NCBI RefSeq assembly: GCF_003030345.1
Contig: NZ_CP028158.1
Location: 6,448,001 to 6,512,000, forward strand
Direction of reading: 5' to 3'
DNA length: 64,000 bases
DNA from: Plantactinospora sp. BC1
Lineage (GTDB): Bacteria > Actinomycetota > Actinomycetes > Mycobacteriales > Micromonosporaceae
In this document: in pieces, positions 15,630 to 25,300 of the stretch
Layout of the letters: each line of letters begins with the position of its first letter
How positions within the stretch are numbered: position 1 is the first letter of the stretch
The notes under the pieces: generated by a model
What the model saw: only the letters and a program-made list of their open reading frames with translations
Told to the model about the DNA's origin: nothing
Databases searched by the model: none
Program-made: the position numbers and the translations under genes

Positions 15630-18110
15630 ATGAGGGGACGCCGACACCTGGGATTCGTGGCGGCCGCGGCCACCCTGCTCGCGGCCGCGCCGATGTCCAC
15701 CATCTACGACCGGTGGACCTGGCTGGTGCAGTGCGCGGTCGTCGTGGGGCTGATCGCCGGCACAGCCACCCTGACCCGCTGGTGGCGGGCACCGGTCTGG
15801 GCCCAGGGGCTCGGCATGGTCGCCGCGCTGCTCTTCGGGCTGACCTGGATCTTCCCGAGCGGGCAGGAGATGCTCTCCCTGCTCCCCACCCCGGGCACCA
15901 TCACCCACTTCGGCTCGCTGCTCGCCAGCTCCGGCGCGGACATGCGCGCGTACGGCGTACCCGTGCAGGACCTCGACTCGCTGCTCTTCCTGACGGCGCT
16001 CGGTGTCGGCGGGGTGGCGATCGTGGTGGACCTGCTCACCGTCGGGATGCGCCGGCCCGCCCTGGCCGGGCTGCCGATGCTGGCGATCTATTCGGTGCCG
16101 GTGGCCGTACACGTCGACAGCGTCTCGGCGGTGCCGTTCGTGATCGGGGCGGTCGGCTTCCTCTGGCTGCTCGCCGCCGACAACGTGGACCGGGTCCGCC
16201 ACTTCGGACGCCGGTTCACCGGCGACGGGCGGGACGTGGACGTCTGGGAGCCGTCGCCGCTGGCCGCCGCCGGTCGCCGACTGGCGGTGATCGGCGTCGC
16301 GGTGGCCGTACTGCTGCCGCTGGCCGTACCGGGGATGACCTCGGGCCTGCTCAGCCAGTTCAACAGCGGCGGTGGCAGCGGCGACGGGAGCGGCCGGGCC
16401 GGGCCGGGCGGCTCGCCGGGCCGGGTGAACCTCTTCGCCCAGCTCAGCGGTGAACTCAACCGGGCCGAGCAGCGCGACATGGTACGGGTGAGCACCAGCG
16501 ACCCGGATCCGTTCTACCTGCGTTTCGCGGTCGCCGACGACTTCTCCCGGACCGGGTTCGGGCCGCGCTCCCCGGAGGGGACGCCGGTGACCCAGGGGCT
16601 GCCGGATCCGCGCGAGGTGACCCGGGAGACCCCGGGCATCAGCCGCGAGCAGTACAACGCCGACATCGAGATCCTCGACTTCGCCATGCCGTTCCTGCCG
16701 GTCTACACCGCTCCGGTGAGCACCCGCCAGGTCGACGCGAACTGGCGCTACGACGCCACCATGCAGGTCCTCTACTCGGAACGCGCGTCGTCGCGGAACC
16801 GGAAGTACTCCTTCGACTTCGTCCGCTCGGAGTACACCCCGGCGGCGCTCGCCGCGGCACCGACGCTGGCCCCGGAGCACGCGTTCCGCAAGCTCTACAC
16901 CACCGTGGAGCCGGTACGCGAGGTGGAGGAACTCGTCGCCCGGCTGACCAGCGGCAAGCGGAACGACTACGAGCGGGTGCGGGCGATCTACGACCACTTC
17001 TCCCGGAAGAACGGCTTCAGCTACGCCCTGAACACCGAGGGCGGCACCAGCGGGCAGGACATCGTCAACTTCCTCACCAACAAGGTCGGCTTCTGTCAGC
17101 AGTACGCCGCCGCGATGACCTGGCTGGTCCGCGAGGCCGGCATCCCGGCCCGGGTGGCCTTCGGCTTCACCAGCGCCAACCGGTCGGGCAACACCTACAC
17201 CCTGACCAACAACAACCTGCACGCCTGGACCGAGGTCTACTTCACCGGGATCGGCTGGGTGCCGTTCGACGCGACGCCGGCGGCCAGCGTCACCGGCTCG
17301 TGGCGTTCGCAGTGGGCACCGGACCCGGACGCGCCCGAGCAGACCTCCACCTCCCCGACGACGCAGACCGGCCCGACCGCCGACCCGTCGGCCGGCCCGG
17401 AGGCGGCTGACGGGTCGGACCGCCCGCTCGACGAGGCGTTCGACGGCACCGCCGGGATCGCCCCGGAGAGCGGACCGAACTGGCCGCTCTGGGTACTGGC
17501 CGGGGTGGTGCTGCTGGCCCTGCTGCTGACCGTTCCGGCGCTGCGGCGGGTGCTGCTGCGGCGCCGCCGCCAGACCCGGGCCGCCGCCGCGGCCACCGCC
17601 CTGGCCTCGGTGACGGCGGACGAGAACGCGGCGCCCGGGGTGGCCCGGGTGGTGCTCAGCGACTCCGAGCTGGCCCGGGCCCGGGCCGACGCGCACGCCG
17701 CCTGGGACGAGCTGGTCGACACCCTGGTGGACTTCCGGGTCCGGGTGGATCCGGCGGAGACGCCCCGGGCCACCGCCGACCGGCTGGTCCGGGAGGGGCT
17801 GACCGCCGGCAGTGCCGACGAGGCGATCCGGCTGCTCGGGCACGCGGAGGAACGCGCCAGGTACGCGCGGGAGCCGCTGCGACACGGTCCGCTGGCTGAG
17901 GCGCTCCGTTCGGTACGCCGGGCGCTGAGCGCCGGGGCCGACCGGCGTACCCGGCTGGTCGCGGCCACCCTGCCGCCGTCGGTACTGTTCCGCTGGCGAT
18001 TGGCGATCATGGATATGTCGGCCGGCTTCGTCGGGCTGACCGGCCGGGTCCGGGACCGCCTGCTGCGGTGGAGCCCCCGACGGGTGCTCGCCGGACGTCC
18101 GTCCCGCTGA
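15630..18110 (+). CDS. TgpA-type transglutaminase-like membrane protein
   Basis: About 826 aa. Roughly six transmembrane segments fill residues 5-230 (TgpA N-terminal domain). A periplasmic/extracellular transglutaminase-like domain follows, with Cys489 (GFCQQYAAAMTWL), His531 (LHAWTEVYF) and Asp547 (PFDATPA) as the expected triad. Then come a Thr/Pro-rich linker, one more membrane segment (about residues 615-635) and a C-terminal DUF4129-like cytoplasmic tail. A GTG at 15627 is an alternative start. Third gene of the moxR-DUF58 module. The complete triad suggests a cysteine protease or transglutaminase acting on envelope proteins; the substrate is unknown. Confidence 0.9.
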   Translation: MRGRRHLGFVAAAATLLAAAPMSTIYDRWTWLVQCAVVVGLIAGTATLTRWWRAPVWAQGLGMVAALLFGLTWIFPSGQEMLSLLPTPGTITHFGSLLASSGADMRAYGVPVQDLDSLLFLTALGVGGVAIVVDLLTVGMRRPALAGLPMLAIYSVPVAVHVDSVSAVPFVIGAVGFLWLLAADNVDRVRHFGRRFTGDGRDVDVWEPSPLAAAGRRLAVIGVAVAVLLPLAVPGMTSGLLSQFNSGGGSGDGSGRAGPGGSPGRVNLFAQLSGELNRAEQRDMVRVSTSDPDPFYLRFAVADDFSRTGFGPRSPEGTPVTQGLPDPREVTRETPGISREQYNADIEILDFAMPFLPVYTAPVSTRQVDANWRYDATMQVLYSERASSRNRKYSFDFVRSEYTPAALAAAPTLAPEHAFRKLYTTVEPVREVEELVARLTSGKRNDYERVRAIYDHFSRKNGFSYALNTEGGTSGQDIVNFLTNKVGFCQQYAAAMTWLVREAGIPARVAFGFTSANRSGNTYTLTNNNLHAWTEVYFTGIGWVPFDATPAASVTGSWRSQWAPDPDAPEQTSTSPTTQTGPTADPSAGPEAADGSDRPLDEAFDGTAGIAPESGPNWPLWVLAGVVLLALLLTVPALRRVLLRRRRQTRAAAAATALASVTADENAAPGVARVVLSDSELARARADAHAAWDELVDTLVDFRVRVDPAETPRATADRLVREGLTAGSADEAIRLLGHAEERARYAREPLRHGPLAEALRSVRRALSAGADRRTRLVAATLPPSVLFRWRLAIMDMSAGFVGLTGRVRDRLLRWSPRRVLAGRPSR

Positions 18111-18137
18111 CCCGGGCCGCCGGTACCGTCGACCGAT

Positions 18138-18177
18138 CGAAAGGGCCCACTCCGCGAGTCGCGGGGTGGGCCCTTCG
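18138..18177. terminator. Convergent hairpin terminator
   Basis: AAGGGCCCACTCCGC pairs with the 15 bases before 18175, with a single G-U-type change and a short loop, between the stop of the TgpA-type gene and the oppositely oriented DUF3040 gene. A short run of Us follows on the reverse strand (CCCTTTCG), so it may serve both directions. Confidence 0.7.
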
Positions 18178-18428
18178 GTCCAGCTGATGTCGCGGCGCGG
18201 GTACCACGGAATCGTGAGGCGGATCACAGCGCCCCGGACCCGCCGGATTGGCACACCGGAAGTCGGGTGCGGCTCGGCAGCGCCCTGCGGCCGCAGTCGG
18301 AAACGCGAACGGCCGGCGGAGGCGCACCCCCGACGGCAGGTGTGCAGGCATGGAGAATTGCCACTGGTCGCCGGGACGGATCCCGGACGGCTACCGCCAG
18401 CGGGGCGTACCCCACGGACGGGCAACGG

Positions 18429-18815
18429 TCAGCGGTGGCCTTCCGGCCGCTGACGCCACCTCTCCTCGAGTCGGTCGATCAACGACAGGCGTCGCCCGCT
18501 GCGGACGCGGCGGCTGGTGGTGCCGCCGACCACGTGCAGGTCCGGTGACTGCGCCTTACGCTGCGACATCATCGCGAACGCGGCCGCACCGAGCATCACC
18601 ACGAAGCCCGCCACTCCGAGCAGCGGAGTTTTGCTCACCGTGCCGTAGACGACCAATGCAAGGCCAGCGATGATCACGCTGACCGCGACGAGCAGGCGAC
18701 GCCGCGCGTGGAAACGCGGATCGCTGGCGCGCACAGCCGAGGCGAACTTGGGGTCCTCGGCAAGCGACTGCTCGATCTGCTCGAACAGCCGCTGCTCGTG
18801 CTCCGAGAGCGGCAC
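18429..18815 (-). CDS. DUF3040 small membrane protein
   Basis: Protein of 128 aa starting MPLSEHEQRLFEQIEQSL, the hallmark N-terminus of DUF3040. A basic stretch (RFHARRRLL) precedes two transmembrane helices (residues ~40-60 and 66-84), and the tail is charged and cytoplasmic. The GTG at 18815 follows GGGGAGGA. DUF3040 genes usually sit next to the cell-division (dcw) region and near dinB in actinobacteria, and dinB is the upstream neighbour here. The molecular function is not established. Confidence 0.88.
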   Translation of the reverse strand: MPLSEHEQRLFEQIEQSLAEDPKFASAVRASDPRFHARRRLLVAVSVIIAGLALVVYGTVSKTPLLGVAGFVVMLGAAAFAMMSQRKAQSPDLHVVGGTTSRRVRSGRRLSLIDRLEERWRQRPEGHR

Positions 18816-18930
18816 GGCACTCCTCCCCGGTCACGTTGGCCGGTCCGCTCGGACCGACAGACCGTGGCAGCCAACCGGCTGCTTACCCGCCAGTCTACGA
18901 GGGGGGTCGCGGGTCGGAAAGCGGGACGAC

Positions 18931-20190
18931 CTATGGCCGCGTCGGATTTTCCGTCCGCCGCAGGTCGTCGTGCCCCAAGAGACTCGCGGGGCGCACCATG
19001 GAACGCCCGAATCGGGCGGCCGCGGCGTCGGCGGCGGCCTCCGCCTCCCGCCAGCCGTGCTCGGGCGCGCCGAGCGCGAGCTGTCGGGGCGTCTGGTCGC
19101 CGTCGCTGAGCCCCTCGACCCGGATGCCGATCAGCCGGATCCGGTCACCGGGGCCGAGTGCGTCGAACAACGCCCAGGCGGTGTCGAACACCTCCCGGGT
19201 CACGTCGGTCGGGCCGCCGAGGGTGCGGGACCGGTTGATCGTCCGGAAGTCGGCGAAGCGGACCTTGATCGAAACCGTCCGACCGACCTGCCCGGCCCGG
19301 CGCAGCCGGACGCCGACCTTCTCGGCGAGCGCCAGCAGGGCCCGCCGGATCGTCTCCGGCTCGGCCAGGTCGGTGTCGAAGGTGACCTCGGCGCCGATCG
19401 ACTTCTCCGCGTGCTCCGGGCTGACCCGGCGCGGGTCGCGCCCCCAGGCCAGCTCGTGCAGGTGGGCCGCTGCCGCGTCACCCAGACTGCCCCGGAGCAG
19501 CCCGACCGGCGCCTCGGCGATGTCCCGGACCGTACGCAGGCCGAGCCGGCGCAGCGTCTCCGCCGCCCGCTCCCCCACCCCCCAGAGCGCCTCGACCGGC
19601 AGCGGGTGCAGGAACTCCAGCACCCGATCGACCGGTACCACGATCAGCCCGTCCGGCTTGGCCCGGCTGGAGCCGAGCTTGGCCACGAACTTGGTCGGCG
19701 CCACCCCGACCGAACAGGTCAGACCCTCCTGCTCGGCGACCCGGGCCCGGATCAGCCGGGCGATCTCGGCCGGCCGGCCGAGCAGCTTGCGCGCCCCGGC
19801 CACGTCGAGGAACGCCTCGTCCAGCGAGAGCGGCTCCACCAGCGGGGTCACGTCGCGGAAGATCTCCATCACCGCCCGGGAGGCCGCCGAGACCTGCGCG
19901 AAGTCGGGCGGCAGGAAAATCGCCGACGGGCAGAGCGCCCGGGCCCGCATCGTCGGCATCGCGCTGCGTACGCCGTATTTCCGGGCCTCGTAGCTGGCCG
20001 AGCTGACCACGCCGCGCGGGCCGATCCCGCCGACCACGACGGGCCGGCCCCGCAGGTCGGGCCGGCGGCGGACCTCGACCGCGACGAAGAACGCGTCCAT
20101 GTCGACGTGCAGGATCGGCGAGCCGGAGTCGTCGGCGTCCGCGCCGAAGCGCGGATCACCGCCGCGTGGCACGGCGTGGCTGCGACCCAT
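18931..20190 (-). CDS. dinB: DNA polymerase IV (Y-family)
   Basis: Translesion polymerase, 419 aa. The catalytic acidic residues are all present: D30 and D32 in HVDMDAFFVAVE, and D124/E125 in SLDEAFLDV. The steric-gate region and SASYEARKYGVRSAMP follow the DinB pattern. Helix-hairpin-helix (LWGVGERAAETLRRLG) and little-finger domains complete the protein. A TAACCT -10 ends 6 nt before the ATG, predicting a leaderless mRNA; no LexA box is seen here. It lies in the same 10-kb block as the dnaE2/imuB mutasome genes but is transcribed separately. Confidence 0.95.
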   Translation of the reverse strand: MGRSHAVPRGGDPRFGADADDSGSPILHVDMDAFFVAVEVRRRPDLRGRPVVVGGIGPRGVVSSASYEARKYGVRSAMPTMRARALCPSAIFLPPDFAQVSAASRAVMEIFRDVTPLVEPLSLDEAFLDVAGARKLLGRPAEIARLIRARVAEQEGLTCSVGVAPTKFVAKLGSSRAKPDGLIVVPVDRVLEFLHPLPVEALWGVGERAAETLRRLGLRTVRDIAEAPVGLLRGSLGDAAAAHLHELAWGRDPRRVSPEHAEKSIGAEVTFDTDLAEPETIRRALLALAEKVGVRLRRAGQVGRTVSIKVRFADFRTINRSRTLGGPTDVTREVFDTAWALFDALGPGDRIRLIGIRVEGLSDGDQTPRQLALGAPEHGWREAEAAADAAAARFGRSMVRPASLLGHDDLRRTENPTRP

Positions 20191-20196
20191 ATCGGC

Positions 20197-20202
20197 AGGT
20201 TA
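20197..20202 (-). promoter_or_regulatory. -10 element of leaderless dinB
   Basis: Reverse-strand TAACCT ends 6 nt before the dinB ATG at 20190. There is no Shine-Dalgarno in between. Confidence 0.55.
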
Positions 20203-20252
20203 ACCCGGGGGTACGACGCGACCGCGCCGGCCGCCGACACCGGGCTGTGGAG

Positions 20253-21545
20253 TCAACCCCTGCTCGACGGTACGGCCAGCAGCGGGATCGTCATCTCGGT
20301 CGCCGTACACGAGCCGTGGTACGCGACCAGCGTCGTCTCGATCGGGTTGTGCGTCTTCGAGGCGAGTACGACGGTCGGGGCCAGGCAGGCGACCACCACG
20401 TCGCCGATGCGCGGCAGGTGCGCCTCGGGTACCGGGCCGAACCAGCCGGCCGAGACCGCCTCCTCCCGGGTCGCCACCCAGGCCTGTTCACCGAGCACCT
20501 CCGACCAGGCGGCCACCACGTCGGCGGTCGCCCCGGGCAGGGTGTGCAGGTAGCGGACCCGGGCCTCGCCGGCCACCAGCCGCAGTCCGGCGCGCAGCCG
20601 GGGATCGGTGTCGAGGTCGTAGCGCCCCTCGGCCGGGATGTCGAGCTGGCCGTGGTCGGCGGTGACCAGCAGGGCCGCGTCCGGTGGCAGCCCGTCGACC
20701 AGCCGGGCGACCAGCGCGTCGACCTCGGCGACGGCCGACCGCCAGTCGGCGGAGTCGATGCCGCGCAGGTGCCCGTGCCGATCCACCTCCGGGTGGTAGC
20801 CGTAAACCAGGGTCGGGCCGTCCCCGGCGGTGAGCGCGCCGAGCATCTCGGTGGCGAGCGCGTCGGTGTCGTCCGCTCCCCGGTGCGTTCCGTTCCGGTA
20901 GGCGGCCACGCTCAGCCCGGTGTTCGCCAGCGCCGGCCGGCTCACCACGGTCACCGCCACCCCGGCCGCCTCGGCCCGCTGCAACTGGGTCGGCAGCGGC
21001 TGCCAACGGCGCGGATCGGGGTCGTCGCCCGACCCGGTGGCGGGGGTGGGCACCGGGTCGCCGGCTGGCGCCCAGGAGCCGCTGGGGCGGTCGCCGCCGA
21101 CGGGTGAGCCCGGACCGCCGCCGGGGAAGTTCGGGCCGTCGACCGGTGACCTGGGCCAGTCGATGTGCGTGAGTATCCGGTCGGTGCCGGGCACGTTGAC
21201 GTGGAAGCCGAGCACCCCGTGGGCGCCGGGTGCGGCGCCGGTGCCGAGACTGACCAGGCTGGTCGGGGTGGTGGAGGGAAAACCGCAGGTGAGCGGGCGT
21301 CCGAACCGGACGGCCAGGTCGGCCAGCGTCGGTGCGTGCGGGGCGGCGGTCGGCAACTGGTACCAGCCGAGGCCGTCGACCAGCAGCACCGCGATCCGGC
21401 GTACCCCGGCCAGCTCGCCGGCGAGCCCGAGCGGGTCGGCCCGGTCGACGCCGAGCACCGACAGCGCGCTGGGCAGTACGTCGGAGAGGCTGCCGCCGAA
21501 GTAGTGCGGCCGGACCAGGTCGAGTGGGTCGAGTGGATTCGTCAT
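20253..21545 (-). CDS. Alkaline-phosphatase-superfamily phosphodiesterase/nucleotide pyrophosphatase
   Basis: Protein of 430 aa with AlkP-superfamily metal-site motifs: VLLVDGLGW (metal Asp), a nucleophilic Thr in FPSTTPTSLVSLG, YGYHPEVDRHGH, LLVTADHGQLD and KTHNPIETTLVAYHG. A Pro/Gly-rich insert of about 55 residues follows HIDWPRS and looks like a disordered loop. There is no signal peptide. The ATG overlaps the stop of the upstream methyltransferase (ATGA), so the two are cotranscribed. It hydrolyses a phosphodiester or pyrophosphate bond; the substrate cannot be read from the sequence. Confidence 0.85.
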   Translation of the reverse strand: MTNPLDPLDLVRPHYFGGSLSDVLPSALSVLGVDRADPLGLAGELAGVRRIAVLLVDGLGWYQLPTAAPHAPTLADLAVRFGRPLTCGFPSTTPTSLVSLGTGAAPGAHGVLGFHVNVPGTDRILTHIDWPRSPVDGPNFPGGGPGSPVGGDRPSGSWAPAGDPVPTPATGSGDDPDPRRWQPLPTQLQRAEAAGVAVTVVSRPALANTGLSVAAYRNGTHRGADDTDALATEMLGALTAGDGPTLVYGYHPEVDRHGHLRGIDSADWRSAVAEVDALVARLVDGLPPDAALLVTADHGQLDIPAEGRYDLDTDPRLRAGLRLVAGEARVRYLHTLPGATADVVAAWSEVLGEQAWVATREEAVSAGWFGPVPEAHLPRIGDVVVACLAPTVVLASKTHNPIETTLVAYHGSCTATEMTIPLLAVPSSRG

Positions 21546-22291
21546 GCCGCACGACGGGCGAACAGGTGCAGCTGGGCGGCGATGTCCCGGTACGGCGGCA
21601 GGGCCGAGGCGGCCAGCTCCAGCTCCAGCAGGGCCGGCGGATCCGCCTCGGCGGCCACCGCCGGGATCAGGTCGGCGAAGACGCGTACCCCGTGGGTCTG
21701 CTCGACCGTCAGCCCGGCGGCCTCCAGCAGCGCGGCGGCACCCTCGGCGTCGTACCGCCGACGCAGGGTGTCCCGGGGTCCGGCGTGCCCGTCCGGGTCG
21801 CGCAGCAGCGTGGCGGCGACCTCCAGGTGCCCGTTCGTGACCCGGCTCAGCACGGCGGCCGCCCGGTTCGCCACCAGTACGCTCGCCGCGCCGCCGGGAC
21901 GCAGCGCGGTGCCGATCGCCCCGACCACTCCGGCCGGATCGTCGACCACCTCCAGTACGGCGTGGCAGAGCACCAGGTCGACGCTGGCCGGCTCGACGAG
22001 TCCGGCGAGGGCGTCGCCGTCGCCCTGCACGGCGCGTACCCGATCGGCGACCCCGGCCTCGGCGGCCCGCCGGGTCAGCGCGGCGAGCGCGTCCGGGCTG
22101 GCGTCGACGACCGTCACCCGGTGACCGGCCTCGGCCAGCGGCACCGCGAAGCCGCCGGTCCCGCCGCCGACGTCGAGCACGGTGAGCGTCCTGCCCTGCT
22201 GCCGGGTCAACTCGCGGCGCAGCACGGTCCAGACGACGGCGGTACGCGGGCCGGTCGCCGGGCCGGACGGGCGGCTCTGGGTTCGCTCCAC
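21542..22291 (-). CDS. SAM-dependent class I methyltransferase
   Basis: Protein of 249 aa with a Rossmann SAM-binding motif I, VLDVGGGTGGFAVPLA, near residue 40. The acidic residue after strand 2 is in VTVVDASPDAL, motif II is VDLVLCHAVLEVVDD and post-II is LRPGG. The pattern is that of SmtA/UbiE-like small-molecule methyltransferases. The GTG start is set by a TAGGCT -10 ending 6 nt upstream, inside the 21-nt gap after dnaE2, so it can be transcribed independently of the mutasome gene. It overlaps the downstream phosphodiesterase gene by 4 nt. Confidence 0.85.
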   Translation of the reverse strand: MERTQSRPSGPATGPRTAVVWTVLRRELTRQQGRTLTVLDVGGGTGGFAVPLAEAGHRVTVVDASPDALAALTRRAAEAGVADRVRAVQGDGDALAGLVEPASVDLVLCHAVLEVVDDPAGVVGAIGTALRPGGAASVLVANRAAAVLSRVTNGHLEVAATLLRDPDGHAGPRDTLRRRYDAEGAAALLEAAGLTVEQTHGVRVFADLIPAVAAEADPPALLELELAASALPPYRDIAAQLHLFARRAA

Positions 22292-22297
22292 CCGACG

Positions 22298-22303
22298 AGC
22301 CTA
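22298..22303 (-). promoter_or_regulatory. -10 element of the methyltransferase gene
   Basis: Reverse-strand TAGGCT ends 6 nt before the GTG at 22291. Its position directly beside the dnaE2 stop suggests a separate leaderless promoter. Confidence 0.45.
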
Positions 22304-22312
22304 ATGGGCTGG

Positions 22313-25300
22313 CTAGCGGAAGTCGCGGGAGGCGGGGGTGACCGGTGGGGTGATCGCGTCGAGCCGGTCGGCGACCAGGTTGGTCACCCCGTCGTGCCGC
22401 TCCAGCCTCCCCCGCACCAGCAGTGCGGTGCTGGTCCGGGCCACCTTCCGGTAGCGCTGCCACAGCCCCGGCGAGCAGGTGACGTTGAGCATGCCGGTCT
22501 CGTCCTCCAGGTTGATGAAGGTGACCCCACCGGCGGTGGCCGGGCGCTGCCGGTGTGTGACGATGCCGCCGACCCGGACCCGGGTGCCGGGTTCGACCTG
22601 GGCCAGCCGGGCGATCGGCACCGCGCCGGCGGCGGCGAGCTGGGTCCGGACGAACTGGGCCGGGTGGCTCTCCGGGGAGAGCCCGGTGGCCCAGACGTCC
22701 GCGACCAGCCGGTCCACCGCGTCCATCCCGGGCAGGGTCGGCGCCTCCGCTCCGGCGATGGTGCCGGGCAGCCGGTCCGGCCTGTCCTGGGCGGCGGCGC
22801 CGGCCGCCCAGAGCGCGGCCCGGCGGGTCAGCCCGAAGCAGGCGAAGGCGTCCGCGGTGGCCAGCGCCTCCAGGTGCGCGGCGGAGAGTCCGACCCGGCG
22901 GGCCAGATCCGCCATGTCCCGGTACGCCCCGTGCGCGGCCCGCTCCCGCTCGATCTTCTCCGCCAGGTCGTCGCCGAGGGTACGTACTCCGGCCAGCCCG
23001 AGCCGGACCGCCGGACCGCCCAGCCCCCACCGGTGCGGCGGCTCGCCGGGTGCGCTCCCCCACCGGGTCTGCCGGGTGGACTCCAGGGTGGCCTTGGCGC
23101 CGCTGGCGTTGATGTCCGGGCGGCGTACCTCGACGCCGTGCCGGCGGGCGTCGTCGACCAGGGTCTGCGGCGAGTAGAAGCCCATCGGCTGGGCGTTCAG
23201 CAGCGCGGCCAGGAACGGCGCCGGGTGGTAGCGCTTGAGCCAGGAGCTGGCGTAGACCAGGTAGGCGAAGCTCATCGCGTGGCTCTCCGGGAAGCCGAAG
23301 CTGGCGAAGGCGGAGAGCTTGAGATAGACGTCGTCGGCGACCTCGCCGGTGATGCCCCGCTCGGCCATCCCGGCGTAGAGCCGGTCCCGGATCTGCGCCA
23401 TCCGCTCGGCCGAGCGTTTCGACCCCATCGCCCGGCGCAGCTCGTCGGCGCCACCGGCGTCGAAGCCGGCGAGGTCGATCGCGAGCTGCATCAGCTGTTC
23501 CTGGAAGAGCGGCACCCCGAGGGTCTTCTCCAGCGCGTTGCGCATCAGCGGATGCGGGAAGGTGACCTCCTCCAGCCCGTTCTTGCGCCGGATGTACGGG
23601 TGCACCGAGCCGCCCTGGATCGGGCCGGGCCGGATCAGCGCCACCTCCACCACCAGGTCGTAGAAGCACTTCGGCTTCAGTCGGGGCAGGGTGGCCATCT
23701 GGGCCCGGCTCTCCACCTGGAACACCCCGACCGAGTCGGCCCGGCAGAGCATGTCGTAGACCTCGGGGTCGTCCAGGGACATCGAGCTCAGGTCGAGGGT
23801 CGACTCGATCATGTCGTACGCGTAGTGCAGCGCGGAGAGCATGCCGAGGCCGAGCAGGTCGAACTTGACCAGTCCGGCGCTGGCGCAGTCGTCCTTGTCC
23901 CACTGCAACACGGTGCGGCCCGGCATCCGCCCCCACTCGACCGGGCACACCTCGATGACCGGCCGGTCGCAGATCACCATCCCGCCGGAGTGGATGCCCA
24001 GGTGCCGGGGGAAGGTCTGTAGCTCGTTGGCGTAGGTGATCACGTGTTCGGGGATGTCGTCCACGTCGACCGCCGCCACGCTGCCCCACCGGTCGATCTG
24101 TTTGCTCCAGGCGTCCTGCTGGCCGGGCGAGAAGCCGAACGCCTTGGCGATGTCCCGTACCGCCGACCGGGGCCGGTACGAGATGACGTTGGCGACCTGG
24201 GCGGTGTGCTCCCGGCCGTACTTGGCGTACACGTGCTGGATCACCTCCTCCCGGCGGTCGGACTCGATGTCGACGTCGATGTCCGGTGGGCCGTCCCGTT
24301 CCGGGGCGAGGAAGCGCTCGAAGAGGAGCTGGTGCCGGACGGCGTCGACATTGGTGATCCAGAGTGCGTAGCAGACCGCCGAGTTGGCCGCCGAACCCCG
24401 GCCCTGGCAGTAGATGTCGTTGTCCCGGCAGAACTTCACGATGTCGTAGACCACCAGGAAGTAGCCGGGAAAGCCGAGCGCCTCGATCATCCCCAGCTCG
24501 TGGTCGAGCTGCCGGTACGCCTCCGGGTGCGCGTCGCGGGGGCCGTAGCGGCGCAGCGCGCCGTCCATGGTCAGCTCGCGCAGCCAGCTCATCTCGGTGT
24601 GCCCGGGCGGCACCGGGTAGTCCGGCAGGCTCGGCGCCACCAGGTTGAGGTCGAAGGCCAGCTCGGCGCCGAACTCGGCGGCCCGGGCCACCGCGCCGGG
24701 ATAGGCCGCGAACCGGGCCGCCATCTCCGCCCCGCTGCGCAGGTGGGCGGTACCGGCCGCCGGTAGCCAGCCGTCGATCTCGTCGAGGCTGCGCCGGGCG
24801 CGTACCGCCGCCAGCGCGGTGGCGAGCCGGCGGCGGGACGGGGTGGCGTAGTGCACGTTGTTGGTGGCCACGGTGGGCAGCCCGGCGGTGGCGGCCAGCT
24901 CGGCGAGCGCGTCGTTGCGGTCGCCGTCGTACGGGTCGCCGTGGTCGGTCAGCTCCACCGCCACCGTCTCGGCCCCGAACAGCGCGGTCAACCGGTCCAG
25001 CTCCCGGGCCGCCGCCTCGACCCCCTCGGTGAGCAGCGCCGCCGGTACCGTCCCCTTCCGGCAGCCGGTCAGCACCAGTACGTGGTCCTTCAGCTCCGCG
25101 GCGACCTCTTCCAGCTCGCCGTAGACCGGGCGGCCCTTCTCGCCGCCGCGCAGGTGTGCCCGGGCGATGGTGCTGGCCAGCCGGGCGTACCCCTCGGGGC
25201 CGTGCGCGAGCACCAGCAGGTGCCGGCCGAGCGGGTCCGGTTCACCGTTCTGCGGTCCGGGCAACCCGAGCGACAGCTCGGCGCCGAAGATGGTGGGCAG

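Noticed and set aside
20253-24089. A single 1278-codon reverse frame covering both the phosphodiesterase and much of dnaE2
   Set aside because: Only the part from the ATG at 21545 encodes AlkP motifs. The remainder is an out-of-frame shadow of dnaE2 and the methyltransferase.
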